Below the pieces are notes generated by a model. The model ran no database searches and was not told where the DNA came from. It saw only the letters and a program-made list of their open reading frames with translations. DNA of 44,729 nucleotides, taken from contig NZ_RHOE01000016.1 in NCBI RefSeq assembly GCF_003946385.1, positions 1-44,729 on the forward strand, in the 5' to 3' direction. This stretch comes from Loigolactobacillus zhaoyuanensis (GTDB taxonomy: Bacteria; Bacillota; Bacilli; Lactobacillales; Lactobacillaceae). Numbering within the stretch: position 1 is the first letter of the stretch; every line of letters starts with the position of its first letter. Shown piece after piece: positions 16,357 to 25,439 of this stretch. The position numbers and the translations under genes were made by a program.

Positions 16357-16385
16357 ACTATAGAGCAAAATAGCTAGATTAGCAA
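16357..16385 (-). promoter_or_regulatory. Promoter of the C26 hydrolase gene
   Basis: Minus strand: TTGCTA (16385-16380), 17-nt spacer, TATAGT (16362-16357), about 38 nt before the start codon. Confidence 0.6.
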
Positions 16386-16490
16386 GTAGCTTGTTCGATT
16401 ACTTAAGAAAATATAAAAAGTTGGACTACAACCACTGCTACAGTTACATTTTATGTCATCTATGTTAAACTGAGCTCTCAGATGGGTAAT

Positions 16491-16529
16491 AAAAAATACC
16501 TTAATCCACTGAAGTGGATTAAGGTATTT
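16491..16529 (-). terminator. Terminator of tRNA-Lys
   Basis: A 17-bp perfect stem (plus-strand 16494-16510 with 16513-16529) with only two loop bases, followed on the minus strand by T residues. It starts seven bases after the tRNA. Confidence 0.93.
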
Positions 16530-16535
16530 ATATGA

Positions 16536-16608
16536 TGGAGCGCCAGGGGATCGAACCCTGGACCCACGGATTAAGAGTCCGTTGCTCTGCCAGCTGAGCT
16601 AGCGCTCC
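16536..16608 (-). tRNA. tRNA-Lys(CUU)
   Basis: 73 nt on the minus strand. Acceptor arm GGAGCGC with GCGCTCC, D arm with AGCTCAGCTGG, anticodon stem ACGGA/TCCGT around the loop CTCTTAA (anticodon CTT), and T arm with GGTTCGATCC. The discriminator base is A; CCA is not encoded. It is a single tRNA with its own promoter and terminator. Confidence 0.97.
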
Positions 16609-16626
16609 ATGTCATCAACGAATATT

Positions 16627-16655
16627 AGTATAGCAAAAATACGACAGCTGCGCAA
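16627..16655 (-). promoter_or_regulatory. Promoter of tRNA-Lys
   Basis: Minus strand: TTGCGC (16655-16650), 17-nt spacer, TATACT (16632-16627) with an extended -10 TG. It lies about 19 nt before the tRNA. Confidence 0.75.
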
Positions 16656-16731
16656 TGGTTTTTTATGAGATTTTTTGCAAGTTGGATTTTTAAGATCGTG
16701 GCTGCTAAAGGCATACGCTTTCAGGTGAACT

Positions 16732-16760
16732 TTGCCAATTTTGTTCGTTATGAGTATAAT
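16732..16760 (+). promoter_or_regulatory. Promoter of walR
   Basis: TTGCCA (16732-16737), a 17-nt spacer and a perfect TATAAT (16755-16760). The leader would be about 180 nt long. Confidence 0.75.
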
Positions 16761-16947
16761 TGAAATGAGCTGCAGCATAATAGCCGCTGTTTTCAGCGCT
16801 GATCGAGCGCCAGATAATTTTAACTGGTACACAGCACTATGTGTGAATAAGCTTAAGCGCTGGTGTGGAAAATTTAAGCACAAGAATAAGTACGCTGAAT
16901 TAGTGAAGTAACTATTTAACGCTTCACCAGGGAGGAACAACCGATTT

Positions 16948-17658
16948 ATGGCAAAAAAAATATTAGTTGTGGATGATGAAAAACCGATCTCAGACATCGT
17001 TAAGTTTAATTTGACTAAGGAAGGCTATGAAGTTATTACCGCCTATGATGGCGAGGAAGCCTTGGCTAAAGTCACTGAAGTTGATCCAGATTTAATTATA
17101 TTAGATTTAATGTTACCCAAAATCGATGGTCTCGAAGTTGCTCGTGAAGTGCGAAAAGACCATGATATGCCGATCATTATGTTGACGGCTAAGGATTCTG
17201 AAATCGATAAGGTTCTAGGTCTGGAAATGGGTGCTGACGATTATGTGACCAAACCATTTTCAAATCGTGAATTGGTGGCACGAGTTAAAGCTAACTTGCG
17301 GCGGCAAGGGACGATCAATAGTGCCCAACCAGAAGCTGATGAAAATAGTGAAATTGAAATTGGCGATTTGACCATTCATCCCGATGCTTATATTGTTTCT
17401 AAGCGTGGCGATAAAATTGAGTTGACTCATCGTGAATTTGAATTATTACATTATTTAGCGCAGCATATTGGCCAAGTTATGACCCGCGAACATTTGTTAC
17501 AAACGGTTTGGGGTTATGATTATTTTGGTGACGTGCGGACGGTTGATGTCACTGTCCGTCGTTTACGGGAAAAAATCGAAGATAATCCTAGCCATCCAGA
17601 ATGGTTAGTTACCCGGCGTGGTGTCGGTTATTACCTACGTAATCCAGATCAAGAATAG
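16948..17658 (+). CDS. walR: Response regulator WalR
   Basis: OmpR-family regulator of wall metabolism, activated by WalK. 236 residues: receiver domain (about 3-118) with acidic pocket VVDDEKP, phosphorylation site Asp in [13 protein letters not shown] and Lys in YVTKPFS, then a winged-helix DNA-binding domain (about 135-232) with [14 protein letters not shown] and [18 protein letters not shown] lies 12 nt before the ATG. Unlike in most relatives, walK is not immediately adjacent: two terminators lie in the 174-nt gap. Confidence 0.97.
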   Translation: MAKKILVVDDEKPISDIVKFNLTKEGYEVITAYDGEEALAKVTEVDPDLIILDLMLPKIDGLEVAREVRKDHDMPIIMLTAKDSEIDKVLGLEMGADDYVTKPFSNRELVARVKANLRRQGTINSAQPEADENSEIEIGDLTIHPDAYIVSKRGDKIELTHREFELLHYLAQHIGQVMTREHLLQTVWGYDYFGDVRTVDVTVRRLREKIEDNPSHPEWLVTRRGVGYYLRNPDQE

Positions 17659-17667
17659 TGTTTAACT

Positions 17668-17695
17668 GAGTTCGTGCTTTTGCCGAACTCTTTTT
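17668..17695 (+). terminator. Terminator 1 between walR and walK
   Basis: GAGTTCG (17668-17674) with CGAACTC (17684-17690) and five T, beginning 9 nt after the walR stop codon. Confidence 0.75.
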
Positions 17696-17743
17696 CTGTA
17701 TGTGGTGGGTCGCACAACGCACCTAGACAAAATTTGCTTTAAG

Positions 17744-17788
17744 AAAAGGACAGGTGTGGCTAATTAGCAAGCACCAAGGTCCTTTTTT
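17744..17788 (+). terminator. Terminator 2 between walR and walK
   Basis: AAAAGGAC (17744-17751) pairs with GTCCTTTT (17779-17786), with an inner GGTG/CACC pair, ending in six T. It stands 45 nt before walK. Confidence 0.75.
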
Positions 17789-17832
17789 ATGGTGTACGTT
17801 TTACTTCGATGTGATTTGGGGATAGTAATGTA

Positions 17833-19713
17833 ATGAATAAGAAAATCCGGTTCTTTCAGTCGATCAACTTTAAAATTGCCATCGTCTTTATTTTGCTACT
17901 AATGATCACGTTAGAAATCATTGGGGCTTATTTTGTGAAGCAATTGGAAGAACAGAATATTGAAACCTTTAAACAGCAGGTGCAAACGCCGGTTTACGTG
18001 AACAATCAGCTCAGTAATCAATTGTTGAAAAGTGACACGGCGACTGCCAATAAATCAATTGCGAATATTTTGTCGGATTTAAATAATTCGGCGGATATTC
18101 GTGTAGTTGATAGTAAGAGTACTGTCCGTGGTACTAGTGATTTAAACGATCAGCGCGTGATCGGTCAAAAGACGACCGATAATAATATTAAGAATGTGCT
18201 GTATAATAATCGTTCTTACGAAACGTTGTCTTATGATGAAAAAAGCCACGCTAGTTATTATGTCAGTATTGTGCCCTTAGTTAATCCTAACAGTGATAGT
18301 AGCAGCATTGTTGGGGTGATCTATGTGCGGGCTAACATGCAAAGTGTTTACCGCAATATTAACAATATTACGCTGATCTTCTTAACTGCATCGTTAGTGG
18401 CCGCACTATTTTCTTCGATCATTGCGGTGGTGATCTCACGGGCGATCACTCGACCGATCGATGAAATGAAAAAACAAGCGATTCGGATGGCCCGTGGCGA
18501 CTATTCCGGCCAGGTCCGTATTTATGGTCGTGATGAGTTAGGTCAGCTAGCGGTGGCGGTAAATAATTTATCGGTGCGCGTTGAGGAAGCACAGGAGGCA
18601 TCTGAAGCGGAACGGCGGCGGTTAGATAGTGTCTTATCACATATGACCGATGGTGTGATTTCCACCGATCGGCGTGGTAATGTGATCATTATCAATGAAG
18701 CGGCGGCGGAACTACTGAATCTCAATGATGAAGCGGTTATCGGTCAATCGATTTTAAAAATACTCAAAATTGAATCTGACCACACGATTCGTGACTTGCT
18801 GGAAAATCAGACTGAGCTGATGCTGGACTTTTCTGGGGCTGAGCATAATTTGATTTTGCACGCCGAATTTTCACTGATCCAGCGGGAAACAGGCTTTATT
18901 AGTGGGATCGTTTGTGTGCTGCATGATGTTACCGAGCAGCAGAAAAATGAACGCGAACGGCGCCAATTTGTTTCCAACGTTTCGCACGAATTACGGACAC
19001 CGTTGACGTCAATGCGTAGTTACCTAGAAGCGTTAACTGATGGTGCCTGGCAGGATCCGGAAGTTGCACCAGACTTTTTACACGTAACTCAGGAAGAAAC
19101 TGAGCGCATGATCCGCATGATCAACGATCTATTGAGCTTGTCGCGGATGGATTCAGGTACCGTCAAGTTAGATATGGAACTCGTTAATCTCAATGAATTA
19201 TTCAGTTATACATTGGATCGTTTCGATATGATGATCAAGTCTGACGCTAATAGTGGGGACAATAATCGAACCGAAAATAATACAACTAAGAAGTATTCAC
19301 TGAAACGCGAATTCACGAAACGTGACTTATGGGTCGAAATCGATACGGATAAATTTATGCAGGTCGTGGATAATATTATCAATAACGCGATTAAATATTC
19401 ACCAGACGGCGGTGTGATCACTTGTCGATTGTTGGAAACTAATAATCACGTCATCCTTAGTATTTCTGATCAAGGATTAGGGATCCCACGGAAAGATCTG
19501 CCGCACGTTTTTGATCGCTTCTATCGAGTTGATAAGGCGCGTTCACGGGCACAAGGTGGTACTGGGCTTGGTTTAGCAATTTCCAAAGAAGTTGTTGAGC
19601 GCTTGAATGGTCGAATCTGGGTGGATAGTAAAGAGGGCAAAGGATCGACGTTCTACATTTCTTTGCCATACCAAGAAGCCTATGAGGAGGATGATCTCTG
19701 GGATGAAAATTAG
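17833..19713 (+). CDS. walK: Sensor histidine kinase WalK
   Basis: Membrane kinase that senses the state of the cell wall or lipid II and phosphorylates WalR. 626 residues: helix (about 13-33), extracellular Cache-like loop (about 35-178), second helix (about 180-203), HAMP (about 204-256), PAS (about 265-375), HisKA with phospho-acceptor His in VSNVSHELRTPLTSM (about 382-396), and ATPase domain with N box (DNIINNAIKYSP), G1 DQGLGIP and G2 GTGLGLAI. GGGGA lies about 11 nt before the ATG. A clear promoter of its own is not seen after the two upstream terminators. Its end overlaps walH. Confidence 0.96.
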   Translation: MNKKIRFFQSINFKIAIVFILLLMITLEIIGAYFVKQLEEQNIETFKQQVQTPVYVNNQLSNQLLKSDTATANKSIANILSDLNNSADIRVVDSKSTVRGTSDLNDQRVIGQKTTDNNIKNVLYNNRSYETLSYDEKSHASYYVSIVPLVNPNSDSSSIVGVIYVRANMQSVYRNINNITLIFLTASLVAALFSSIIAVVISRAITRPIDEMKKQAIRMARGDYSGQVRIYGRDELGQLAVAVNNLSVRVEEAQEASEAERRRLDSVLSHMTDGVISTDRRGNVIIINEAAAELLNLNDEAVIGQSILKILKIESDHTIRDLLENQTELMLDFSGAEHNLILHAEFSLIQRETGFISGIVCVLHDVTEQQKNERERRQFVSNVSHELRTPLTSMRSYLEALTDGAWQDPEVAPDFLHVTQEETERMIRMINDLLSLSRMDSGTVKLDMELVNLNELFSYTLDRFDMMIKSDANSGDNNRTENNTTKKYSLKREFTKRDLWVEIDTDKFMQVVDNIINNAIKYSPDGGVITCRLLETNNHVILSISDQGLGIPRKDLPHVFDRFYRVDKARSRAQGGTGLGLAISKEVVERLNGRIWVDSKEGKGSTFYISLPYQEAYEEDDLWDEN

Positions 19714-21025
19714 TCACTTATTACTGAAAATTAGCTTATTGCTGATGATCGGCGTCAGCATTGTGCTGTCCTGGCTGATTTGGACCAATAATGCTCGTTT
19801 TCAGCGTAATACCATTGATGTCACCACACCAAAGACACAGACTGAAACTAAAAACGTTGAAGAAGTCTATTTGCCAACCCAAATTATCACAACTGATACT
19901 AGTGGTAATCGATTGATGGTTTACAACAATAAAGAAAATATGGTTGATGCGCTGCATAAAAAGCTCTCCAAGTGGCGCTTTTCTGATCCGAAAAAAATGA
20001 CTTTAAATAGTAAAAATTATTTAGCCACGATCAATCAGAAAAGCACGCTGAGTTTGCTTTATCCACGTAATATTACTTACGCTATTTTCAGTAAAACCTT
20101 TAAACAAAAAGTTGCTAAGGCGGATCGGCAGCGTTTGTTCAATCGGATCATTATTCCGACTAAGCGCAATGGTGTCGCTTATTTCATAGACGATTACCAT
20201 AAGACTGGCTTTAGCGTCAAAATTGATCAAGAAAATCTAGCGGCGCTGCAAGCGCGCTTGAGTAAAACAACGATTCAATTGCCGGTGACCGAAAAATTGT
20301 TTAATGATCAGCCAGAGCTATACTATACGAATGCTGTGCAGGTGACGCAGTATAGCTATCTTGTGACCAAGCAGAATCCAACTGATTTTGTGACGTCATT
20401 GTTAAGCGGCAGTGATCCTAGCGCGCTTGAAACTAAAGAGCAAGATCACATCACTACCTATAACGACGGTACGTATAAGAGCCTACAAGTCGATCAAAAG
20501 AATGCAACAATCGAGTTTGAAGATTATTCCAGCGATGTTTCCAGCGCGACGATGACGGCTATTTTAAATGGTGGTTACAAAACTTTATCTAAAATTGGCA
20601 ATGCCCCTGGGAATATGCGCTATTTTGATTACGAACATAAAACGCGCACCGTGATTTACCGCAGCTATGTTGAGGGTCTGCCTGTGTTTAATCAAACTGA
20701 TTTTGGCGCCGTAAAAGTGCAATTACTGACAACCGGGGTCAAGCTGAATTTTTCAGTTTATACCTTACAGGTGCCGCTACCTTCTGATACTGTTGCAACG
20801 CCGTTACCAACCACGCAAACGGCGTTGGATAATCTAGCAGCGGCGGGTTACGATATGGCGGATATTAGTTCGTTTAAGTTAGGTTATCATTGGTCAGTTA
20901 ACGCTAGTTCGGATTCAGTGATTGATTTAACCCCGACTTATTATTTTAAATATAATGGTAAGTGGTTAAGTTATGAGCAATTATTAAATACGACGCCAAA
21001 TACTGACGAGGGGAGTGGCAGCTAA
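19703..21025 (+). CDS. walH: WalK-associated regulator WalH (YycH)
   Basis: Membrane-anchored extracellular partner that modulates WalK together with WalI. The start is ATG at 19703, just after GAGGAGG and overlapping the walK end by 11 nt; a longer frame from 19607 runs inside walK and is rejected. 440 residues: one N-terminal helix (about 7-27) and a long extracytoplasmic domain. It overlaps walI by one base. Confidence 0.9.
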   Translation: MKISHLLLKISLLLMIGVSIVLSWLIWTNNARFQRNTIDVTTPKTQTETKNVEEVYLPTQIITTDTSGNRLMVYNNKENMVDALHKKLSKWRFSDPKKMTLNSKNYLATINQKSTLSLLYPRNITYAIFSKTFKQKVAKADRQRLFNRIIIPTKRNGVAYFIDDYHKTGFSVKIDQENLAALQARLSKTTIQLPVTEKLFNDQPELYYTNAVQVTQYSYLVTKQNPTDFVTSLLSGSDPSALETKEQDHITTYNDGTYKSLQVDQKNATIEFEDYSSDVSSATMTAILNGGYKTLSKIGNAPGNMRYFDYEHKTRTVIYRSYVEGLPVFNQTDFGAVKVQLLTTGVKLNFSVYTLQVPLPSDTVATPLPTTQTALDNLAAAGYDMADISSFKLGYHWSVNASSDSVIDLTPTYYFKYNGKWLSYEQLLNTTPNTDEGSGS

Positions 21026-21849
21026 TGGATTTTAAGCGGATCGAAGTTATTTTCCTGATCGTTTTTGGCTGCCTAAACATTTTCCTGTTTGCATCATATA
21101 AGCAAAATCAGCATGTTGAAACGGTTAATAATGACGATGTAAGCCAAAATACAATGATTTTAAGGGAAATGCACAATGATCAAATTACTGTCCCGACCTT
21201 AGCAAATAAGGTTCAATCAGGCTATTATTTATCCAGCCATTCTAGCCAAGCGTTGCAAACGGCTAGCCAGCGGTTGCAAAATCAACGTTACAGTTTTAGC
21301 GATGACCGTTTATATAGTCGGTTAGTTCGGCCGATCAGCGCGAAAGATGGTAAATATACTGAAGCATTGAAAGAGATTTTAACGAACCCGCGGATGATTG
21401 CATTAGGGACCCACTATCGCTACTCTAAGCTGTTTTCGACCACTGATCGCATCGTTTATACGCAAAAATTACCAGAAGGTGACTTATATGATGCGCAGGG
21501 CGAGATCATTTTCCAAGTCACTAACAAGCAAATTGTCAGCTATGAACAAACTTATATCAATAAAGTCACGACTTTGCGGGAAAAAGAACCGACTATTACT
21601 GAAAAACAGGCGGTGTTGTCCTTGTACAGCAATAACGCGATTGCCAATGGTGCCACGATCAAGTGGACCACGCTAGGGTATTCACGTTTGTTGGACGCAA
21701 ATAATAGCTCCGTTTATATTCCAACTTGGTTTATTGGTGTAGAGAATAAAAATAGCGGCAATATTCAGATCAAGCGCATCAACGCCTTTTCTAATGCTTT
21801 GATGAAAGCCAGTGACGATGCAAATTTATCTAGTTCTGTCAGTAGTTAA
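21025..21849 (+). CDS. walI: WalK-associated regulator WalI (YycI)
   Basis: 274 residues with one N-terminal helix (about 7-24) after MDFKRIEVIF, the usual start of the family, and an extracellular YycI-type domain. Its ATG overlaps the walH stop (TAATG), so the two are translationally coupled. The C-terminus ends in a Ser-rich tail. Confidence 0.9.
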   Translation: MDFKRIEVIFLIVFGCLNIFLFASYKQNQHVETVNNDDVSQNTMILREMHNDQITVPTLANKVQSGYYLSSHSSQALQTASQRLQNQRYSFSDDRLYSRLVRPISAKDGKYTEALKEILTNPRMIALGTHYRYSKLFSTTDRIVYTQKLPEGDLYDAQGEIIFQVTNKQIVSYEQTYINKVTTLREKEPTITEKQAVLSLYSNNAIANGATIKWTTLGYSRLLDANNSSVYIPTWFIGVENKNSGNIQIKRINAFSNALMKASDDANLSSSVSS

Positions 21850-21918
21850 GCGACAGTAAGCGTGCATTGTGCGTGAAAGTAAGTATAATAGACTTGATTA
21901 GGGCATGTTAATGTAAAT

Positions 21919-21964
21919 GTGTAAAAAGCAGGTTATGGCATATAACTTGAGTGCTTTTTTACAC
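21919..21964 (+). terminator. Hairpin between walI and walJ
   Basis: GTGTAAAAAGCA (21919-21930) with TGCTTTTTTACAC (21952-21964) plus an inner GGTTAT/ATAACT pair. The T run is in the stem, so termination is probably partial; walJ starts 19 nt later. Confidence 0.6.
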
Positions 21965-21983
21965 GCTGGAATGGAGAACAATA

Positions 21984-22796
21984 ATGGTGCAAAATGACGA
22001 TCAGATGAAGATCAGTATTTTAAGTAGTGGTAGCACCGGTAATGTGACGTACATTGAAACGCCGCAGCGTAAAGTGTTAGTCGATGCCGGCTTAAGCGGT
22101 AAGAAAATTGAAAGTTTGATGCAGTCAATTGGTCGCGATATGACTCAAGTTGATGATCTATTGGTGACCCACGAGCATACTGATCATATCAAAAGTGTCG
22201 GTATTTTGGCACGGCGCTACCCCCAGCTCAACGTTTACGCTAATCAGCCGACTTGGGATGCTATGTTGCCAACGATTGGCAAAGTACCAATGGCGCAACG
22301 GCGTATTTTTGAAATGGGGACGCTGAAAAGCTTTGCTGACCTTGATATTCAAAGTTTTGGTGTTTCCCACGATGCGGCGGCACCACAATTCTATGAATTC
22401 CAGCATAGCGGTAAAACCTTTGTTATTTTAACCGACACCGGCTATGTTTCCGAGCGTTTAAGCGCACAGATCAGCGACGCCGACGCCTACTTATTTGAAT
22501 GTAATCATGATGTGGAAATGCTACGGATGGGCATGTATCCATGGCCGCTGAAACAGCGTATTCTTGGTGATAAAGGACATTTAAGCAACGAAGCTGGCGC
22601 GGATGGCTTAATGGATGTGATCGGTAACCGGACGAAGAATATTTTTCTTGGTCACCGGAGCCTGCATAATAATATGAAGGAACTCTGCCATTTAACGGTT
22701 GCTTCAATGCTGAAACAACATGATTTCGGTGTGGACCATGATTTTAACTTATACGATACCGAGCCTGATGCAGCGTTACCGTTGTTAAACCTTTAA
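21984..22796 (+). CDS. walJ: MBL-fold hydrolase WalJ (YycJ)
   Basis: Metallo-beta-lactamase-fold nuclease-like protein of the WalRK operon, linked to DNA replication/repair and wall homeostasis in relatives. The start is ATG at 21984, with TGGAGA upstream; a longer TTG frame begins in the preceding terminator. 270 residues. Metal ligands are in THEHTDH (about 56-62), with later DTG and the His in GHLSN and GHRS. The N-terminus MKISILSSGSTGNV is typical. Confidence 0.93.
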   Translation: MVQNDDQMKISILSSGSTGNVTYIETPQRKVLVDAGLSGKKIESLMQSIGRDMTQVDDLLVTHEHTDHIKSVGILARRYPQLNVYANQPTWDAMLPTIGKVPMAQRRIFEMGTLKSFADLDIQSFGVSHDAAAPQFYEFQHSGKTFVILTDTGYVSERLSAQISDADAYLFECNHDVEMLRMGMYPWPLKQRILGDKGHLSNEAGADGLMDVIGNRTKNIFLGHRSLHNNMKELCHLTVASMLKQHDFGVDHDFNLYDTEPDAALPLLNL

Positions 22797-22901
22797 ATTA
22801 AAGTTAAGCCTGTTATTTAATCGCAACTTGTTCAATATTTTTTCAAAACTTTGCGCTATTCTAGTAACATAAGCAAATTCTGAAAAAACTGGAGGTTTGT
22901 T

Positions 22902-24164
22902 ATGAAACAGTCAAATAGTTTAGTTAAAACAGCAGTTGTCGCTTTGGTGGCCGCTGTTATCGGTGGGGGCGTCGTTTATGGCGGCGTAAACTTATTAGAT
23001 AACGACAGTAGCTCTAACGGCAGCGTCGTCAATACAAATAAATCTGGTACCACCCAAGTTAGTAACGTTAAGGTCAGCACTAATTCCCAAGTCAGTAACG
23101 TGTTCAAGCATACGAAAAATGCCGTCGTTTCAGTGATCAATCTACAAAGTCAAACCAGTACTGACGATAGTGGTTTAAGTGAATTTTTCGGTGGTAGTTC
23201 AGATTCGTCCTCTAGTTCTTCTGGGAGTTCAGCAAGCGGCAGTCTGGAAGAATATAGTGAAGGCTCAGGTGTTATTTACAAAAAATCGGATGGTAAGGCC
23301 TACATTGTCACTAATAACCACGTTGTTTCCGGCTCACAAAAGCTGGAAGTGATCCTAAGTGACGGTACTAAGTTGACCGCTAAAAAAGTTGGTACGGACT
23401 CCGTGACTGATTTGGCCGTATTAAGTATTGATGCTGATAAAGTGACCCAAGTCGCCAGCTTTGGCGATTCTGATAAGGTTAAAGTCGGTGAACCGGCAAT
23501 CGCAATTGGTTCACCACTGGGCTCCGAATATGCCACTTCAGTTACCCAAGGAATCGTTTCTGCTAAGAATCGGACTGTTGCGGTAACTGATGAAACAACT
23601 GGCCAAGAAACTGGCGAAGCGACCGTTATTCAAACTGATGCAGCCATCAACTCTGGTAATTCCGGTGGCCCATTGTTGAATATTCAGGGCCAAATTATTG
23701 GGATCAACTCAATGAAGTTAAGCAGTTCTGGCAGCTCAACGACAGCTACAGTTGAAGGCATGGGCTTTGCTATTCCAAGTAACGAAGTGGTCAAGATCAT
23801 TGATGAATTGGTTAGCAATGGTAAGATCGTTCGCCCTGCTTTAGGTGTATCGATGGCCGATTTATCTAATATTTCAGCCACTCAGCAAAAATCAATTTTG
23901 AAATTACCAACCGACGTTACCGGTGGTGTGGTTCTGATGTCAGTTAAAAGTAGTTCACCAGCTGCCAATGCTGGCTTAAAGAAGTATGATGTTATCACGT
24001 CACTCGGTGGTAAGAAAGTCACTAATAGCGCTGACTTACGAACTGAATTATATAATCATAAAGTCGGTGATAAAGTAGCGGTTGAGTACTATCGCGATAG
24101 TGCTAAGAAATCGGGCACCATTACCCTAAGTGAAAATACAAGTCAATTAAGCGTCACTGAATAA
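22902..24164 (+). CDS. htrA: HtrA/DegP-type serine protease
   Basis: Surface quality-control protease that degrades misfolded exported proteins. 420 residues: membrane anchor (about 10-30), Ser/Gly-rich linker (about 87-112), trypsin-like domain with catalytic His in VTNNHVVSG, Asp in TDLAVLSID and Ser in NSGNSGGPL, then one PDZ domain (about 310-410) with ALGVSMAD and GLKKYDVITSLGG. GGAGGT precedes the ATG. It follows walJ by 105 nt, the usual lactobacillar order. Confidence 0.95.
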   Translation: MKQSNSLVKTAVVALVAAVIGGGVVYGGVNLLDNDSSSNGSVVNTNKSGTTQVSNVKVSTNSQVSNVFKHTKNAVVSVINLQSQTSTDDSGLSEFFGGSSDSSSSSSGSSASGSLEEYSEGSGVIYKKSDGKAYIVTNNHVVSGSQKLEVILSDGTKLTAKKVGTDSVTDLAVLSIDADKVTQVASFGDSDKVKVGEPAIAIGSPLGSEYATSVTQGIVSAKNRTVAVTDETTGQETGEATVIQTDAAINSGNSGGPLLNIQGQIIGINSMKLSSSGSSTTATVEGMGFAIPSNEVVKIIDELVSNGKIVRPALGVSMADLSNISATQQKSILKLPTDVTGGVVLMSVKSSSPAANAGLKKYDVITSLGGKKVTNSADLRTELYNHKVGDKVAVEYYRDSAKKSGTITLSENTSQLSVTE

Positions 24165-24171
24165 TAAAAGG

Positions 24172-24207
24172 AATAAAACGCACTATTTAGTGGGTTTTAT
24201 TTTTTTG
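24172..24207 (+). terminator. Terminator of htrA
   Basis: AATAAAACGCACTA (24172-24185) pairs with TAGTGGGTTTTATT (24188-24201), with one G-C/G-G irregularity, followed by T residues. Confidence 0.8.
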
Positions 24208-24390
24208 CTTAAATTTAGCGCGAAAGTTCAGCGTAGTCTGGGTTAATTTTAGTGCTGAGAACCTGAACGTTCGGTAAATATAAAAATGGTCTAGTGCGGC
24301 GTAAACGGATACTCATTAAGTAAATACCGCTATAAAGCGAATTAGCCTAAACCAAGAATTAAAGGAAATGTTAAGAAATAGAATTGTCAA

Positions 24391-24721
24391 TGTTCACAAA
24401 AGTTGTGAACAGCCTTTTGCACAGCTGTGGATAACTTTAAATTGCCTAAATGACGCAAAATAGGCGGCTAAAGTTATCCACATATCGAAAAACAAGCTGT
24501 GCGTAACTTTATAATTAAACTTAATATTTTCTGCCGTAAGTTTGATATAATAGGAATCATAGCGAATTAAGCGCGTTTTAACGAACAATAAATAAAATGT
24601 GGATAACTAAATCATAAAAAAATCGCGATTTTTTTATTTAGCTGATTTAGTACGCGAAAAAAAGTTCGCCCCAACATTTAGAACTACAAGTTGTCAACAT
24701 GTTGATAACTCTTGTGGACAA
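24391..24721. promoter_or_regulatory. DnaA-box cluster between htrA and rlmH
   Basis: Three perfect DnaA boxes (TGTGGATAA at 24426-24434 and 24598-24606; TTATCCACA at 24474-24482) and three with one mismatch (TGTGCGTAA 24498-24506, TGTTGATAA 24700-24708, TGTGGACAA 24713-24721) lie in 300 AT-rich bases. A 9-bp palindrome TGTTCACAA-AAG-TTGTGAACA (24391-24411) stands at the left edge. This could be a DnaA-titrating or regulatory site near the origin. dnaA and dnaN are not in the window, so I do not call it oriC. Confidence 0.7.
24614..24637. repeat. 24-bp perfect palindrome
   Basis: A run of seven A, TCGCGA at the centre and seven T, extended by AT on each side. It lies 8 bp from a perfect DnaA box. 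It could be a hairpin, a terminator-like element or an easily melted site. Confidence 0.6.
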
Positions 24722-24790
24722 CTTGTGCATGTTGGTGCATTACTGTGAATTTAAAATTGGCGCTCAGCGCGCTAAACTACGGAGGTAATT

Positions 24791-25273
24791 ATGTTAACGG
24801 TAAAAATTATTGGTGTTGGTAAGTTGAAGGAGAAATATTTGAAGCAAGGGATCGCTGAATACGCTAAGCGCCTCGATACCTTTTGCAAGTTAGAATTGGT
24901 GGAAGTCGCTGATGAGAAGGCGCCAGAAAAGTTAAGCGCCGCTGAAATGGCAACGGTCAAGGAAAAAGAAGGGACGCGCATCCTAGCCAAAATCAAGGAT
25001 CGTGAGTATGTTTATGCACTGGCCATTGAAGGCAAGCAGCGCGCTTCTGAAGAATTTGCCGCTGAGCTAGATCATTTAGCCACGTACGGCCATTCAGCCA
25101 TCACCTTTGTCATTGGGGGCTCGCTAGGCTTAGCGCCGGCGGTGATGCAGCGTAGCGATGACCAATTGAGTTTCGGTAAACTCACACTGCCGCACCAATT
25201 GATGCGCCTAGTACTGATCGAGCAGGTTTATCGTGGGTTTATGATCGAGGCCGGGCGTCCTTATCATAAGTGA
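24791..25273 (+). CDS. rlmH: 23S rRNA pseudouridine-1915 N3-methyltransferase
   Basis: SPOUT-class enzyme that methylates pseudouridine 1915 in helix 69 using SAM. 160 residues (family about 159). The trefoil-knot SAM site is seen in [11 protein letters not shown] (about 111-121) and the C-terminal [20 protein letters not shown] and Y-H-K ending are typical. GGAGG lies 5 nt before the ATG. Confidence 0.96.
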   Translation: MLTVKIIGVGKLKEKYLKQGIAEYAKRLDTFCKLELVEVADEKAPEKLSAAEMATVKEKEGTRILAKIKDREYVYALAIEGKQRASEEFAAELDHLATYGHSAITFVIGGSLGLAPAVMQRSDDQLSFGKLTLPHQLMRLVLIEQVYRGFMIEAGRPYHK

Positions 25274-25342
25274 CACCTAGCAAAGAATTTATTTCTTAAA
25301 TCGTTAGCATAAAATTGTGATATTAAATGCGGTGAATTTCGC

Positions 25343-25400
25343 TGTCAAAATGTTTTGACAAAGATTTCCGTTGTCTGTCGGGTTATTTTGATGGTATGTT
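25343..25400 (+). promoter_or_regulatory. Palindromic operator and promoter of the XRE gene
   Basis: TGTCAAAA-TG-TTTTGACA (25343-25360) is a perfect inverted repeat. A promoter TTGTCT (25371-25376), 18-nt spacer, TATGTT (25395-25400) follows. The palindrome may be an autoregulatory operator for the next gene; that is inference. Confidence 0.45.
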
Positions 25401-25439
25401 GGCAGTGTTCCTGAGACAATCTATGTGGAGGTGTGAGAA

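Noticed and set aside
16599-16997. Minus-strand frame spanning the walR leader and the end of tRNA-Lys
   Set aside because: It overlaps a tRNA, its promoter and the walR start, and has no recognisable product.
24208-24790. Chromosome origin oriC
   Set aside because: DnaA boxes are present but dnaA/dnaN are not in the window and no duplex unwinding element could be shown.
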